This document shows, piece by piece, positions 12,901 to 23,560 of a stretch of 64,000 nt of DNA. The position numbers were made by a program, and so were the translations under genes. Each line of letters opens with the position of its first letter. The first letter of the stretch is position 1. The notes beneath the pieces were generated by a model. The model saw only the letters and a program-made list of their open reading frames with translations. It was not told the origin of the DNA and searched no databases. Origin of the DNA: Phaseolus vulgaris (taxonomy: Eukaryota; Streptophyta; Magnoliopsida; Fabales; Fabaceae); NCBI RefSeq assembly GCF_000499845.2, contig NC_023753.2:620001-684000 (forward strand), read 5' to 3'.

Positions 12901-15190
12901 CATCTGAGGTAGGTTAACACTTCTTTGGCTGCTGCTCAAGCACGGCTATGGAATGTGAGGGAAGAGAGAGACCAGTTTGAGGAAGCAAACAATCAGATAG
13001 TTGAGCACCTGAAGATAAAGGTTCGAAGTTCTATTTTTCAATTTTACGTATCCTTAAATAAACATTCCTGAATAGTGTGACTCTCAGCATCTAGTTGTCT
13101 GAAATTTTGGTTTGACCTTGATCGATAGGAAGATGAATTTTCAAAAGCCATTAGCTCATGTAAGGTTGAAGCAGATGTTATCAAAACCTGGATTAATTTT
13201 CTGGAAGATACTTGGGTTCTTCAGCGGTCAAATGCAGAAACTAACGACAAGCAGGTCAAGTATGGAACTGAATTTGAGTAATGATAAATGTTTCGTTGCC
13301 TGTAAAATAGACCAATTTCACATATACTACTATATCCTTCAACAAGAAATCTATAAATTATAGTTATTCTGCTTTTGTTCTTTATTTTTCACGAATTATT
13401 ATTTTCACTAATCCTTACTTTTTTAAAGTGATGAATTGGGGAGACATGAGGACTACTTTGTGAACTTGGCCATTCAACTTCTTACTGCTTATCAGGTACT
13501 TGTTACGCTTTGCTGATTCAAATAATGGATGTATAATGACAGACTCCTTTTTACTTCCCTCCTGGTTTTTCCCATTGGTAGTATGACCTGCTATGTTGTG
13601 TGCAGAAAGAGTTAGAGCCTTCTATTAACCATATTGGAACATTTGTCGTGAACCTCAAGAATTTAAATCAGAGGTAAATACCTTTTAAGGGTGTTCGATT
13701 GTATATTTCTTTGAGTGCAATATTTTCACCTCGTTAACACAAAAAATTAGATTATCTTCAATAAATGAGCTGGTAATCAAATGATTGGTATTTTCATTTG
13801 TCCATGTGTTATTTTGTTTATCTATTTTCTCTGATTTTGTTGAGGATACAGGTTAAAGATGACATCCAGTTCAGATACTGAGGATTCAGAAGTATTAAGT
13901 CCAAGGAAAAATCTTGAGGAGGAATATTTGACCTACGAAGCCAAGGTATATATGCAACCTAGCATAATTTGAAATCACTGGCTTGTTCATCTAGCAGTTT
14001 TACTTATCTATTGTTTTGGATTGTGCAAGTGTGAATTTGGTTTTTTAACTCTAATGGCAACATGCAATCCATGTAACTTACTTTGAAGGCAGATCTTCGG
14101 CAGTTTAAAAATGAACTGCACCTTGTCCACTTCTATCCAATAACCCACGAGTTTTAAACTGTATTTGCTTTTTTTTAATAAAAGAGCTTAAACATTTTAA
14201 TGGTGAGATCTTGAACTGCACAACCTGCAGTTTTAAAATGAACTACAGGGTATCCAATTCCAACTGACTTTACCTAATAGGATAAGACTATCAATGCTGT
14301 TGGCTGCTGCTAGTCCTTGCTTTCTGCTTAAATAAGTTTGATCTCCCAATATATGTTGTATGCTGTATGTTTTGTCCATGGCCAAAGCAATGGAGTAGTG
14401 CTTATGATTTGCTCGGATTTGTTGATGGTTTTCTTTCGTTGTTTCAGATCATTACCACCTTCAGTGTAGTGGATAATATGAAACAGCAGTTTTACGCTCA
14501 GCATGGGAAAGTTTCCAGGTTCTGTATTTTCTTTCTATATAACTTTATTGGGCTGCTTTATTAACTTGAGAATTGAACAGTTTTTTTTTTTATACAAGTT
14601 CAAAATAAATTTGTCTTAATCCAGCAGAAAGTTGGAATTTTTGTAACCGGTTTTCACCCAAACTCACCTTTTACAAACCATTTTGTTCTCTTCGTGTGAA
14701 AACATTTTATCATTTATTGATATGCAAGATGTTGTAATAAATGCCGTTTCCATGAATAGAAGATTATCGTTGCATCAGACACCTTGTACTAAATTATTTC
14801 CTTTTCACTTGTTGGTCTCACCAATCCAGGAATGATGAAGGGAGAGTTAAAGAGCTGTTTGATGCCATTGAAAAGTTACGAACTAAATTTGAGTCTATTG
14901 AGAGACCAATTCTTGATATAGAGAGTCCTGCAAAGGTTGAAACTCCACCTTCTGAGAAGTTGGATGGTACTCCTTCACTTTCTGCACCAGCTCATGGTGC
15001 AGAGCTTTCAAAGCCAGAGACAGATGAAGAGCCAAAATCATCTTCAGTTAAGGCTGACCAGGTATTAGACCATGAAGCTGAGTTAGCTCAGCTGGAATCT
15101 GAGTTTGGGAAGGTTAGTCAAGATTATTCAGCAGAAGAAATTGGTGATTGGGAATTTGATGAGCTTGAAAAAGAATTGGCTTCTAGTTAG
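3976..15190 (+). CDS. Plant-conserved coiled-coil protein, 18 exons
   Basis: My model has 18 exons: 3976-4125, 4293-4517, 5002-5097, 5869-5921, 6212-6308, 6504-6577, 7281-7395, 8222-8332, 9213-9289, 11404-11470, 12466-12531, 12913-13020, 13129-13259, 13429-13495, 13606-13673, 13852-13945, 14448-14518 and 14830-15190. All junctions are GT-AG and phases agree, giving 676 residues. The N-terminus ([19 protein letters not shown]) could form an amphipathic helix. The body is rich in Glu, Lys, Leu and Gln, with heptad-like coiled-coil stretches (for example exons 11-12, [20 protein letters not shown]). The C-terminus is acidic and ends [18 protein letters not shown]. There is no signal peptide or membrane span. 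I recognise it as a protein conserved across land plants but know no established function; a golgin-like or trafficking role would be a guess. The start is chosen because it opens the conserved [13 protein letters not shown] block. Exon 13 is taken to 13259, not the nearer GT at 13255, because only this keeps frame with exon 14. Confidence 0.88.
8386..8815. repeat. 218-bp imperfect tandem duplication in intron 8
   Basis: The segment starting at 8386 (AGAGGTA, then TATTTCCCTGTATGAAAAAC) recurs from 8604 with a period of 218 bp and scattered changes, including the shared stretches GCAATTAAAATTGGAAT and AAATTAGAAAGATTT. It lies entirely within the intron between exons 8 and 9 of the coiled-coil gene. 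Confidence 0.8.
11450..11531 (+). repeat. Duplicated 3' end of exon 10 inside intron 10
   Basis: The last 21 bases of exon 10 (11450-11470, GAAGCTAGTGAAAAGGAGAA followed by G) are repeated exactly at 11511-11531, 61 bp downstream. The second copy is followed by CTAGTT instead of GTAATG, so it has no donor site and should be spliced out. The stretch TATTTGCTTTGGAAT after the exon is also repeated (near 11477 and 11573). Confidence 0.85.
11675..12008 (-). mobile_element. TRIM-type LTR element in intron 10
   Basis: On the minus strand an LTR-like block runs from 12008 (TGTTAAAAATTCCACATCGA) to about 11895. It is followed by TGGTATTAGAATC, which resembles the initiator-Met tRNA primer-binding site (TGGTATCAGAGC). 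About 110 bp of non-coding interior with a GGTCCAGTCCTCCCGG stretch follows, then a second, eroded LTR (about 11785-11675, containing TATATAAG and TTGAGTTAAGCTTAAAG). Length about 330 bp with no coding capacity fits a terminal-repeat retrotransposon in miniature. Confidence 0.65.
12256..12278. repeat. (TA)n microsatellite in intron 10
   Basis: A short TA run in the intron before exon 11 of the coiled-coil gene. Confidence 0.8.
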
Positions 15191-18094
15191 GTCAATCTTA
15201 TTTATGAGTAATTAAGCTTGCTGTTGTATTTTTATAAGGAGGCAAGTTCAAGTATCATAAATTTGAAAGCATGGGTCGGCTCTTAATGAAGCCTCAGTTT
15301 GGATCCAGATATCTTTTAATTTGTAAACATTAGAGCATAATTTCTTGATTCTTCTGTAAATTAATGAGTATGTAACATGCAGACCAGTCACAGTTATTTG
15401 AAACAATTAGTATGGTTATGAATAGAACCGTTAAATCGAATGACTGGAGAAATTCTAATGTCATCCTATCCTATTCTACTGTCATTCTTCTATTGGTTGA
15501 AAATTGCAAAATTATGAGTTATGTATGCAATTTTTAGTCTTCTCTAACAAATTTTAGTTGACAATAGTGTTAAAAAAGTGTGTTAGCATTTATCTTTGAA
15601 CTATCTATATTTATGGCATGTTTGGATCAGAGAAAACAAATAAGAATTTTTAGATAGAAATAAAAAAGTGAAATAAGAGATATTCAAAGTGTTCCTCCCT
15701 TTTTAACAGAGTTGTTTATTATTTTTATTATAAAATATTTATAAAATAAAATAAGAAATATAACAAGTGTTCTTCCCTTTTTTGGAGTGTTTTTTCTTTG
15801 CTAAGTGGTAGTTACCAAAAAGTGTATTTCCTTCTAATTTCTCTTCAAAATAAACATTGAAAATTTGATTTTTTTTTTTAATCTTTTTCTTGCCTTTTCT
15901 TTCTTTCTATATTTAATGAGTTTATATTCAAATAAACCTTCACTAGAATGTAGCTTATGTTCCAAGAACCTTTGTCTTCTAGTATAGGTGGAATTTTTTG
16001 CCAATGACTCTGTACCTAACATTCTAAGGGATGGAACTTAAATTTTGTAGCTGCTAATCAATCTTGTAAAGTGATTCTAAAAACAATTCATGAATCTATC
16101 CACGTGGGATAAATGCGCCAAGTGTATTATTAGTCTTGAGATGGATGTTACGACAAAGAAAATTATTGGCTTAACAAGGAAATTTTGGCATTTTTTTTCA
16201 AATCTGATCCCTTCTAGTAACAAAAACAAAGTAGTGTTTTTTATTTATTTTTCCTGATAGAGATGCAGTTTTAATCCATGTTGACATCATATTATAATCT
16301 ATAAGTAGGTTTGAGAAAATAAATGAAGATGCTTGACAACCAAACTTGGCGACAAACTGGGCATGAAAGTAAGGTGGCCATTAGCATAGGTCCTGCATCG
16401 ACAGAAAGAACCAACAATTTGGTTGTGTTTTTTTAGCGAGTTGGCAACGAAAGAAGTTGCAAATTGGGGGAAAAAAGAGGAAAAGTTAGGAGGTTCTTGT
16501 TTTGTTTGGACTAAAAAATGGAAAAGGGAAAAGGATGGTAAACTCAAAAGTAGGTAGGAGTGTGTTAAAAGATGATGACAAACACACTCTCGAGCTTTGC
16601 AGGCATTCCGGCCTCAGTCTCTTCTCCCACCATTGCTTGTCGGGTCATGTGTTGCTTCTTTCTCTACTCATTCTTGATCAGTGTGTGCATTTACTATAAT
16701 ACTTTATTCACTTACGATAGAACTTCATTTTTCAAAGTGAAATTAATAAACATAAAAGTGGTGTAGTTAAAGAAGACACGAATAATTTCAAATCAATGAA
16801 AAAGATGCCCATGTTTTGCATCCGTGTACACCAAACCAAAAGGTTTGGCAGGGCTTTCCCCGTGTGCAATTATTCACTAAAGTGCGTTAAAACAAAGGCA
16901 GGAATCCAGTTAAAAGTGCTAAAATGTAAGGTATTCATCTTTCCTAATCATGTTCATTTTGGTGCACAGCACAATGATAAGTAGTTAAGTACTAATATGA
17001 ATGCCAAAGTGCATGCCCTCAGACATGTCTTGTTCAGAAACCCAATTTGCTTGTATGTATTAAGATGTAGATTTTAAATCTAAATCAATCTCATAAAACT
17101 AGTTTATCAGGTGAAAAGTGGATTTTAAGCCTAAGTCAATCTCATAAAACTGGCTTATCACGTGAGAAATGAACTTTAAGCCTAACTCAACCTTATAAAA
17201 CCAGTTTACGAGATGAGTTTGTCACGATGAAATCTCTAATCTCTAGTTGACGTGGGAAATATGTAGTGTTATACAAGGTTCCAAAATAGACTCTTTCAAT
17301 TTCAGACTAGCTTTCCAGAGACAAAAGTACCCATAACTGACTTTAGTCACAGTATGAGAGTCAAGGACAAATACTGTAGTTACTGCTGCCAGGAGATTCT
17401 GGTGTTGTACTTTTCTTTCAGTTTTAGTCCTCCAATTTCTAAACAAAGGCCAAGTTAAAATATTAATATCATTCAAGCATACCCTTCTGCATAACAAGAA
17501 AAAACATTGCAATTCACTGGTTTTTAATTAAGATGTTTGTTTTGATTAAAAGTAATCAAATCAATGGCTTCAATCATCATGTAATATCTTGGTTCTAGCT
17601 TCCCATTGTGCAAGACTTCATCATGCCAACAGCACTAAGCAAGTAACTAACCTGCAGTGAGACACACTGCAGTTTTTGGACAATTTCTCTGCATTATTAA
17701 TTTCTCGTGGAAACAAAATAATTTAAATCATGTCATGCTAGTTACCATTGGCAGCAAAAGAAGTATAAAAGTAGCAATCCCAATTAGAAATAAGCCACAA
17801 TGGTTATGTTGGGTGGGTCAGTGCTTCTCCCCATAAGAAAACCAATCAGGTCCTAATTTTACATTTGACATCCTTCAATATTGACAAGACATGAAATAAA
17901 AAATAAAAAGCAACAAGATTAGAATACCACTAATTCCATGATACTGCTTTTTGAATATATCATTCTATGCACTTTCAAAAGCAGTACAAGTACCACTCTT
18001 CATTTTTCCATAATAAAACCTCAGCTACCATTAGCTGCTATCCCCTGATAGAGAGAAGTCCAAAATACAAGAGTAGTGAACCTGAGAAGTAGCA
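15191..18094. other. Intergenic DNA between coiled-coil and MAKR genes
   Basis: Holds the 3' UTR of the coiled-coil gene and the upstream region of the MAKR gene. Apart from the LTR-derived tandem repeat near 17065-17260, I see only AT-rich sequence with short chance frames. Confidence 0.6.
17065..17265 (-). mobile_element. LTR remnant with a triplicated 51-bp segment
   Basis: The LTR segment resembling TTTAAGCCTAACTCAACCTT...AAAACYRGYTTAT occurs three times in a row with a period of 51 bp (near 17075, 17126 and 17177). It is followed by CTCTAGTTGACGTGGGA, which matches the LTR start on the minus strand. It belongs to the same family as the copies at 11.7, 27.8, 28.2, 41.1, 46.0 and 50.9 kb. 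Confidence 0.65.
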
Positions 18095-19183
18095 ATGGCT
18101 ACAACACTCTTAGCATGTGATCCTGCAGATGATGATTACATTGACATGGAAGTCAACTCATACTCCAACTTCTTCTGCCATTCTCAATCCTATCCACAGC
18201 CTAGAGAATTTGAGTTCCAAATGTCCTCCATTGTTCAAGAGAAAGAAACAACAACCTCACCAGCTGATGAGCTTTTCTACAAAGGAAAGCTCCTCCCTCT
18301 TCACCTCCCCCCTAGGTTACAAATGGTTGAAAAACTCCTTGAAAAATCCACCTCTCCTTTTGACAAAGAAGATGATATCTTTGAGGAGTTCTTTAGCACT
18401 CCTCTAGCCACTACCTACACAACACCAACTGCAGGCACCCCATTTGAATCCTGCAACATCTCTCCATCAGATTCTTGCCAAGTTAGCAGAGAACTAAACC
18501 CTGAAGAGTATTGCAACCTTGCCTACCCAACAGATACAAGTGGTGGATTTGTTGTTGAAAACCAGAAGAAGTCATGGACAAAGAAACTGAAGCAATCTTC
18601 ACTAGGTTCAAAGTTGAAGGCTTCAAGGGCTTATCTCAAGTCTTGGTTTGGAAAATCTGGTTGCTCATATGAAACCTATGCAACCTCAACCAAAGTTGCA
18701 GATGAAGGATCGGTTTCAAAAGCCAGGGAAGTTTTGAACAAGCATGTGCAAGTGGCAAAGAAAAACCCATATGGACAAATTCACAGGGACAGATATCAGT
18801 CCTCTAATTCTGCCATGAGAAGCTACAAAGAAAAGACAAGTGAGGATGAAAATAACCAGCACAGAAGGTCATTCTCGGTAGGCATCAAAATGCTATCAGG
18901 GAACAAGTCATCATCATCATCTTCATCTATGTCTGGCTCAACTTCATTTTCATTCTCAAACAAATCATATGGAAGCCAAGCGCGGCAGCTGCTGAAAAGG
19001 TGCAGCAGTACAAATTCAGAGATAGAAAATTCAATCCAGGGAGCAATTGCACACTGCAAGAAGTCTCAGCAAGTGTTATCTTCAAAGAAGACTGCAAGCG
19101 AAGTAGGACTCTACTCAGTGTCTGCATCTAGAACCTCAGTTTGTGAAGATCATGAGAGGGTTGAACCTCGGAGGGGCGGATAG
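18095..19183 (+). CDS. Membrane-associated kinase regulator (MAKR/BKI1 family)
   Basis: Single-exon gene of 362 residues. The family signature is clear: DDDYIDMEV (13-20), REFEFQMSS (37-45) and PADELFYKGKLLPLHLPPRL (56-75). A basic patch KKLKQSSLGSKLKASRAYLK (163-182) fits the lysine-rich membrane-anchoring region of BKI1-like proteins. A Ser-rich tract (272-287) follows, and near the C-terminus NSIQGAIAHCKKSQ (312-325) matches the receptor-kinase-binding motif of the family. BKI1 and MAKRs sit at the plasma membrane and restrain or tune receptor kinases such as BRI1, leaving the membrane on phosphorylation. Overall layout looks closest to MAKR3/MAKR4 of Arabidopsis; the exact orthologue is uncertain. 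The first ATG opens the conserved N-terminal block, and no intron is needed. Confidence 0.9.
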   Translation: MATTLLACDPADDDYIDMEVNSYSNFFCHSQSYPQPREFEFQMSSIVQEKETTTSPADELFYKGKLLPLHLPPRLQMVEKLLEKSTSPFDKEDDIFEEFFSTPLATTYTTPTAGTPFESCNISPSDSCQVSRELNPEEYCNLAYPTDTSGGFVVENQKKSWTKKLKQSSLGSKLKASRAYLKSWFGKSGCSYETYATSTKVADEGSVSKAREVLNKHVQVAKKNPYGQIHRDRYQSSNSAMRSYKEKTSEDENNQHRRSFSVGIKMLSGNKSSSSSSSMSGSTSFSFSNKSYGSQARQLLKRCSSTNSEIENSIQGAIAHCKKSQQVLSSKKTASEVGLYSVSASRTSVCEDHERVEPRRGG

Positions 19184-20200
19184 GGAATTGAAAAATAGCT
19201 TTTCTTATTTTGTATTCTTCACACATTGTCTTTCAATTCAAAAGTAACTTTGGTGAAAGATAGCTTCATTCACCAGCACTAATTTTAGAAACACTCATGG
19301 TTATCATGGATATTTATTTAAACCTTGTCTACAGAAGATAGTTGCTTTTAGTTCCTAACCAAATTATTAAGAGTAGAGAATGAGATTATTCTGAAAATGA
19401 AATTCATAACATTGTACTATCCACTTTCAAGCTAAAACTTTGTTTGTTGAAAATCCCAAGTCGATTACACAAACCTATCTCATAACTTAACAGAGAATTA
19501 CAAAAGAATCGACCAGAAATGTTAAGTCTTTTATGAGACAAAACAAAAAATTACAAACTAAGAAAATCCTATGAACCTCGTCTCATAGGCCCGGTTTTAG
19601 GTCCGGTTTATGAAACTTTGATCGAAACAACCAAAACAGTGACAGTTTTTTTTTTTTAAAAAATTTGGACTCTGTAACCTGAAAAACTGATTTGATCTTT
19701 CTCCAGGTTGTAAATCAACAGTAACAATCAATTATTGTACTATGATAGGAATCGATATGTATACATCAAGCATTTTCATCTGGATCTTAAAACATATAAG
19801 GAATGGTGAAAAGTATATCTTCAACTAGAAATCTCATTGCTTGTAAATGATGTCAACTAGAATGGTGACAATACAATGCGCACTATAAATGTCTGATACT
19901 TGATACTAAAAAATTGATTCTGTTTTGCACAATTCCTTTAATCAATCATGAGAAAGAAATGATTAGTGCAGGCACAGTACAAACATAATGAATATAAGAG
20001 TAATGTGGACATCAAAACCCAATTGTTGAAGTGGAAAGCATAATAATATGTACAACTATTAAATTGAGAACAGGCACATTGCAAGATCTTCTCAAAAAGA
20101 AAAAGTTGAACTTAGAAAACAAATGAGAAAGTTATAGCTATCTACTAATGCAATCCTAGGCTCTCACTGCCAAAGAATACTACTAATTCAGTTGTGTTCA

Positions 20201-20411
20201 AATGATGACAAGAAGGTGCGATTATACCAGCACTAATGCACCGGATCCTATTAGAACTTCGAAGTTAAGCGTGTTTAAACAAGAATACTACTAAGATAAT
20301 GCACCGGATCCTATTAGAACTTCGAAGTTAAGCGTGTTTGAACAAGAATACTACTAAGTTGAGAAATCTTCGTGTTGCACCTCTTTTAAAAAAAAAAAAT
20401 GATGGCAAGAA
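20201..20411 (+). mobile_element. Retroposed 5S rRNA copy with A-tail and 14-bp TSD
   Basis: The insert begins GGTGCGATTATACCAGCACT at 20215, matching the first bases of plant 5S rRNA. It keeps AATGCACCGGATCC and GAAGTTAAGCGTG (internal promoter region) and ends with CGTGTTGCACC followed by CTCTTTT (pol III stop) and an A-run (20388-20399). It is bracketed by AATGATGACAAGAA (20201-20214) and AATGATGGCAAGAA (20398-20411), a 14-bp target-site duplication with one mismatch. A 63-bp internal segment (20234-20296) is repeated in tandem (20297-20359), and about 12 bases of the normal 3' half are lost. The structure indicates LINE-type retroposition of a 5S transcript; it is not a functional rRNA gene. 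A Cassandra-type LTR carrying a 5S promoter is the alternative, but the 5S start lying directly against the TSD and the A-tail argue against that. Confidence 0.85.
20234..20359 (+). repeat. 63-bp tandem duplication within the 5S copy
   Basis: Two near-identical 63-bp units (20234-20296 and 20297-20359), each with TGCACCGGATCCTATTAGAA and AGAATACTACTAAG; they differ at GTGTTTAAAC against GTGTTTGAAC and at the last bases. Confidence 0.9.
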
Positions 20412-21818
20412 TAAAGAATACGAATCTATTCATGTCATGTGCCAATGAATTGTATTTGCTTATCTGTCAAGTTTGATCATCTAAGTTTCCATTAATTTTA
20501 TGAGATTTCTTTAATGAACAAATAAATGTGATTGCCATACACCAATTTTTCCAATAAACAAATGTCTTTTAAAGTTGAAATACATGTTTTTTAGGTCCCT
20601 TCTAAATTCTATCAAATACTGAGAGGGTAACAATCATCATGATTGTAGAAGCCCACATGTCTTCGTCCCTTGGCAACTACTATAAGACATTTATAGGCCT
20701 TTAATTTCTCTGTGAAGAAAATTTCTTGACCATTAAAGTAAGCTTATATTCTATTATATGGCAAAAAGCTTGTCAGAGCAACTGAGAAAGAAGAAAAAAG
20801 AAGAGCTATGAGGAAGTAAACTTCATACGTAAAAGAATGTGTTAAAATATTCACACTTATGTATAAAAAGATCCTTCAGTGCAGACAAGGTGACAAACAG
20901 CTTTTCAGGTGGTTCTATTCTGATTTCTTTAAGTTATCAGATGTTCTACAACTTTTGTAGGTATGAAATAAATATTTTATGTATAATGTGGATGCCTTCT
21001 ACTTGGCTTTTCTCCTCGAAGAAAAACAACTTATACTTAAAAATATAACAATTTTAAAGCTATATTAATCAAATCACAATTGGAAACTGGTGCACTTCAG
21101 TAGTTGTAAAATTTTTACTTTATCTTATTCTGAAGAGATTTTTGTTGTGTCTCAGCTCTTCATATTTAGCACAAGTTATTAAAACCAACACAGTGTAATA
21201 TATAATTGATGGATAAGTATAGTCTCTTAGGATGAAGAACTGGATCATAAAGTTTGTATATATAGAGTAATGTAACATGTGTTTGAGAAAAGTCATGTCC
21301 TTTTGCTTAAATACATAATTCTCCTTTTGCTTTCATTATTGTCTGATTCTGTATCTGTTTATTCTGCAGATAGTGCTCTTAATGCTGTTAAATGCCATTG
21401 AGATCCACGCTTTCAACATTCAGGCTACTTTTAACATTCAGTGTTCCTATTTGGTCTCACGATTTCAAAGGTGACAACTAACATAATCAATCACCTTGCC
21501 ACATTACAACACAATCGTCTGATAGATCATGCATAAGCTCTTTGTGTTTTCCATATGCATTCATTGTAACAAAAAAACCATTTTTATTTAATAATTTTTT
21601 TAGTGTAAACTTCAAAGAAACCTCAAACAATACAGCCACCTTTAATACTATAATAATCAACTTCTCATGTTACAATCTCCAAATGGCCATGTGCTTCTTT
21701 TATACAAATATCCATTCAAATACTCCACTCATAAAGAAGGGCACTAGAAAGAACTTGGTGCCATAAAACCCCCTCCATGCCAGGATTCAAAGGATGGTAT
21801 CCCTTGTAAGGATCTTTT

Positions 21819-22165
21819 AAGAAGCCCAGACACGGATACGACACGGACACGGACACAGAAATACGGCTAAACTGAAAATTATAGGACACGGGACACGGCT
21901 ATATATAAATTAAAATGTAGTAATATATTTTGTTATATGAAAAAAAAATCAAGAAAAACATAAAAACTCAACCGCATTTTTTTTTAGCTTTTATAGCGTG
22001 TCTAAAGAGGGAAACGTGCCTCCTCCGGCATATCCAGAAAGAGGATCGTTTCCGGCCCAATAAAAAGTGTCCAACACCGTGTCGGACACGCTTCCGTCGT
22101 GTGTTCGTGTCCGCGGTATATCGGAAACACCGACGGTACCTTTTTGGCCGTATCCGAGCTTCACA
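21819..22165. mobile_element. GC-rich TIR element (GGACACG family)
   Basis: The left end reads GAAGCCCAGACACGGATACG; the right end on the minus strand reads GAAGCTCGGATACGGCC. Both sides carry tandem GACACGG motifs in mirror orientation (21825-21900 and 22070-22150), so the whole unit can fold back. It belongs to the same family as 24712-25221 and the decayed copy near 53310-53690. An open frame across it is a by-product of the GC-rich repeats. No convincing TSD is visible for this copy. Confidence 0.6.
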
Positions 22166-23560
22166 CTTACATTTGCAATTTCATGGCTCAACTTGCATCA
22201 TTTTAGTTGCTCATAATAAAATCCAAACTAAAAATTATTAAAAAATCATTAAATAGAAATTAATTTTTGAAACTAAAAGAATTTAATTTCCTTCCATTAA
22301 TCAAGCATCATGATGCAGATGGTGCAGTTAATAGTGCACTAGAGTGGTTTTCATTTTAAAATAGCAACCATTGTGGTCCTAATAGGTGTCAAATATTAGG
22401 TTTTCAATGTTTCCATGTAGTACAATACAACCAGAAAAACCAGAAAAAAAAATTCAAAGTTATTGCTCACTTTTAATACTTAATAATTTTAACTTAAGAA
22501 TAAAAATTTATGCATGGTTGCTAAAGTAGACCAAAGCATCCCAGTAAACAAATGCACTTAAAAAATTATCCATTTTAATTTTTGTATATGTACTATTTTT
22601 AACTTCTTTTACTTTCACCATTCAAATTCATAGAGACTAAAAATAGTATGCAGAGACTTATGATTTTTAAATATATGATTAAGATACAAGATTTGTTCAA
22701 CTTTAATAACCATGAGTTTAAAATATTTATGCTTATTTTGTGTTCCAACATTTCTTTTCCTAAAAAATTTCCCAGCTCAGATTCTGCTACTTTTTATTTA
22801 ATTTATCATCTTATTTTTCTATTAGTTTGTCCCTTTTTTTCATTTTTTACTTCATCACTGTGTTCTTTTTACTCCTAAACTGGCAATAATGACTGTTTGT
22901 GTAAACTAGATTATTATTTATATCAAATTTCTTTACTATAACACTATGATATTTTCAAATTTGGCTGCTACATCTTGCTTCACTGTGCAAGTTGACACCA
23001 CACTTTTGAAGAGCTGAAGCTCAATCAGAGAACAAAAATAAAAACCTTCATTACAAACTCAATCATACCCTTATCTACAAATTGCAGACCTCATTTTCAC
23101 CTCACGAATTCATAAAAAATAAATAAAATACATTTAACAAGTATACTATTTCATTCTCTGAGCACTGGACATGATGCATGTGTAATCTAGGTAAGTTGTG
23201 ATGGTTACAGTCACATTCTAATAAAATTCTAATAAAATACTGGGTAACCAACAGAAGTGGCAGCCATATTTTGATAATACATCAATACATAAACTCATAA
23301 TTAAAGCAATGTTCAATTTATTTTCCTAGTAAATCACAACATGGGATCAAGACTATGACACAGGTGCTTAATTCCAATTCCTCAAGATCCTAGAAAACCA
23401 GCAGCAGCAACAGAGGCATTAGCTGCAGCTAAGTCTTGAGAGACCAATTTCCTGTACAGTGAACTCTTAATGTTGTAAAATAGAGCAACTCTAAACACCT
23501 GTCATGGATTTTGCAACAAGTTGTTCTTCATGATCACCAGTGTAGGTTGCAAGTTCAAAA

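Larger units (their letters stand above)
19184..23560. other. Intergenic DNA with a 5S retroposon and a TIR element
   Basis: No protein gene can be supported. It contains the 5S rRNA-derived insertion (20201-20411), the GC-richer TIR element (about 21819-22165) and, at the right end, the 3' UTR of the ITN1-like gene. Confidence 0.6.

Noticed and set aside
13251..13256. Donor CAG|GTCAAG at the end of exon 13 of the coiled-coil gene.
   Set aside because: It breaks the frame with exon 14; the next GT (after 13259) gives [13 protein letters not shown] in frame.
20215..20387. A functional 5S rRNA gene.
   Set aside because: Internal 63-bp duplication, loss of about 12 bases of the 3' half, many substitutions and an A-tail with target duplication show it is a retroposed pseudogene copy.
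21930..22241. A 103-residue plus-strand frame and a 66-residue minus-strand frame.
   Set aside because: They lie in the GC-rich GACACGG-type TIR element, where stop codons are rare by composition.
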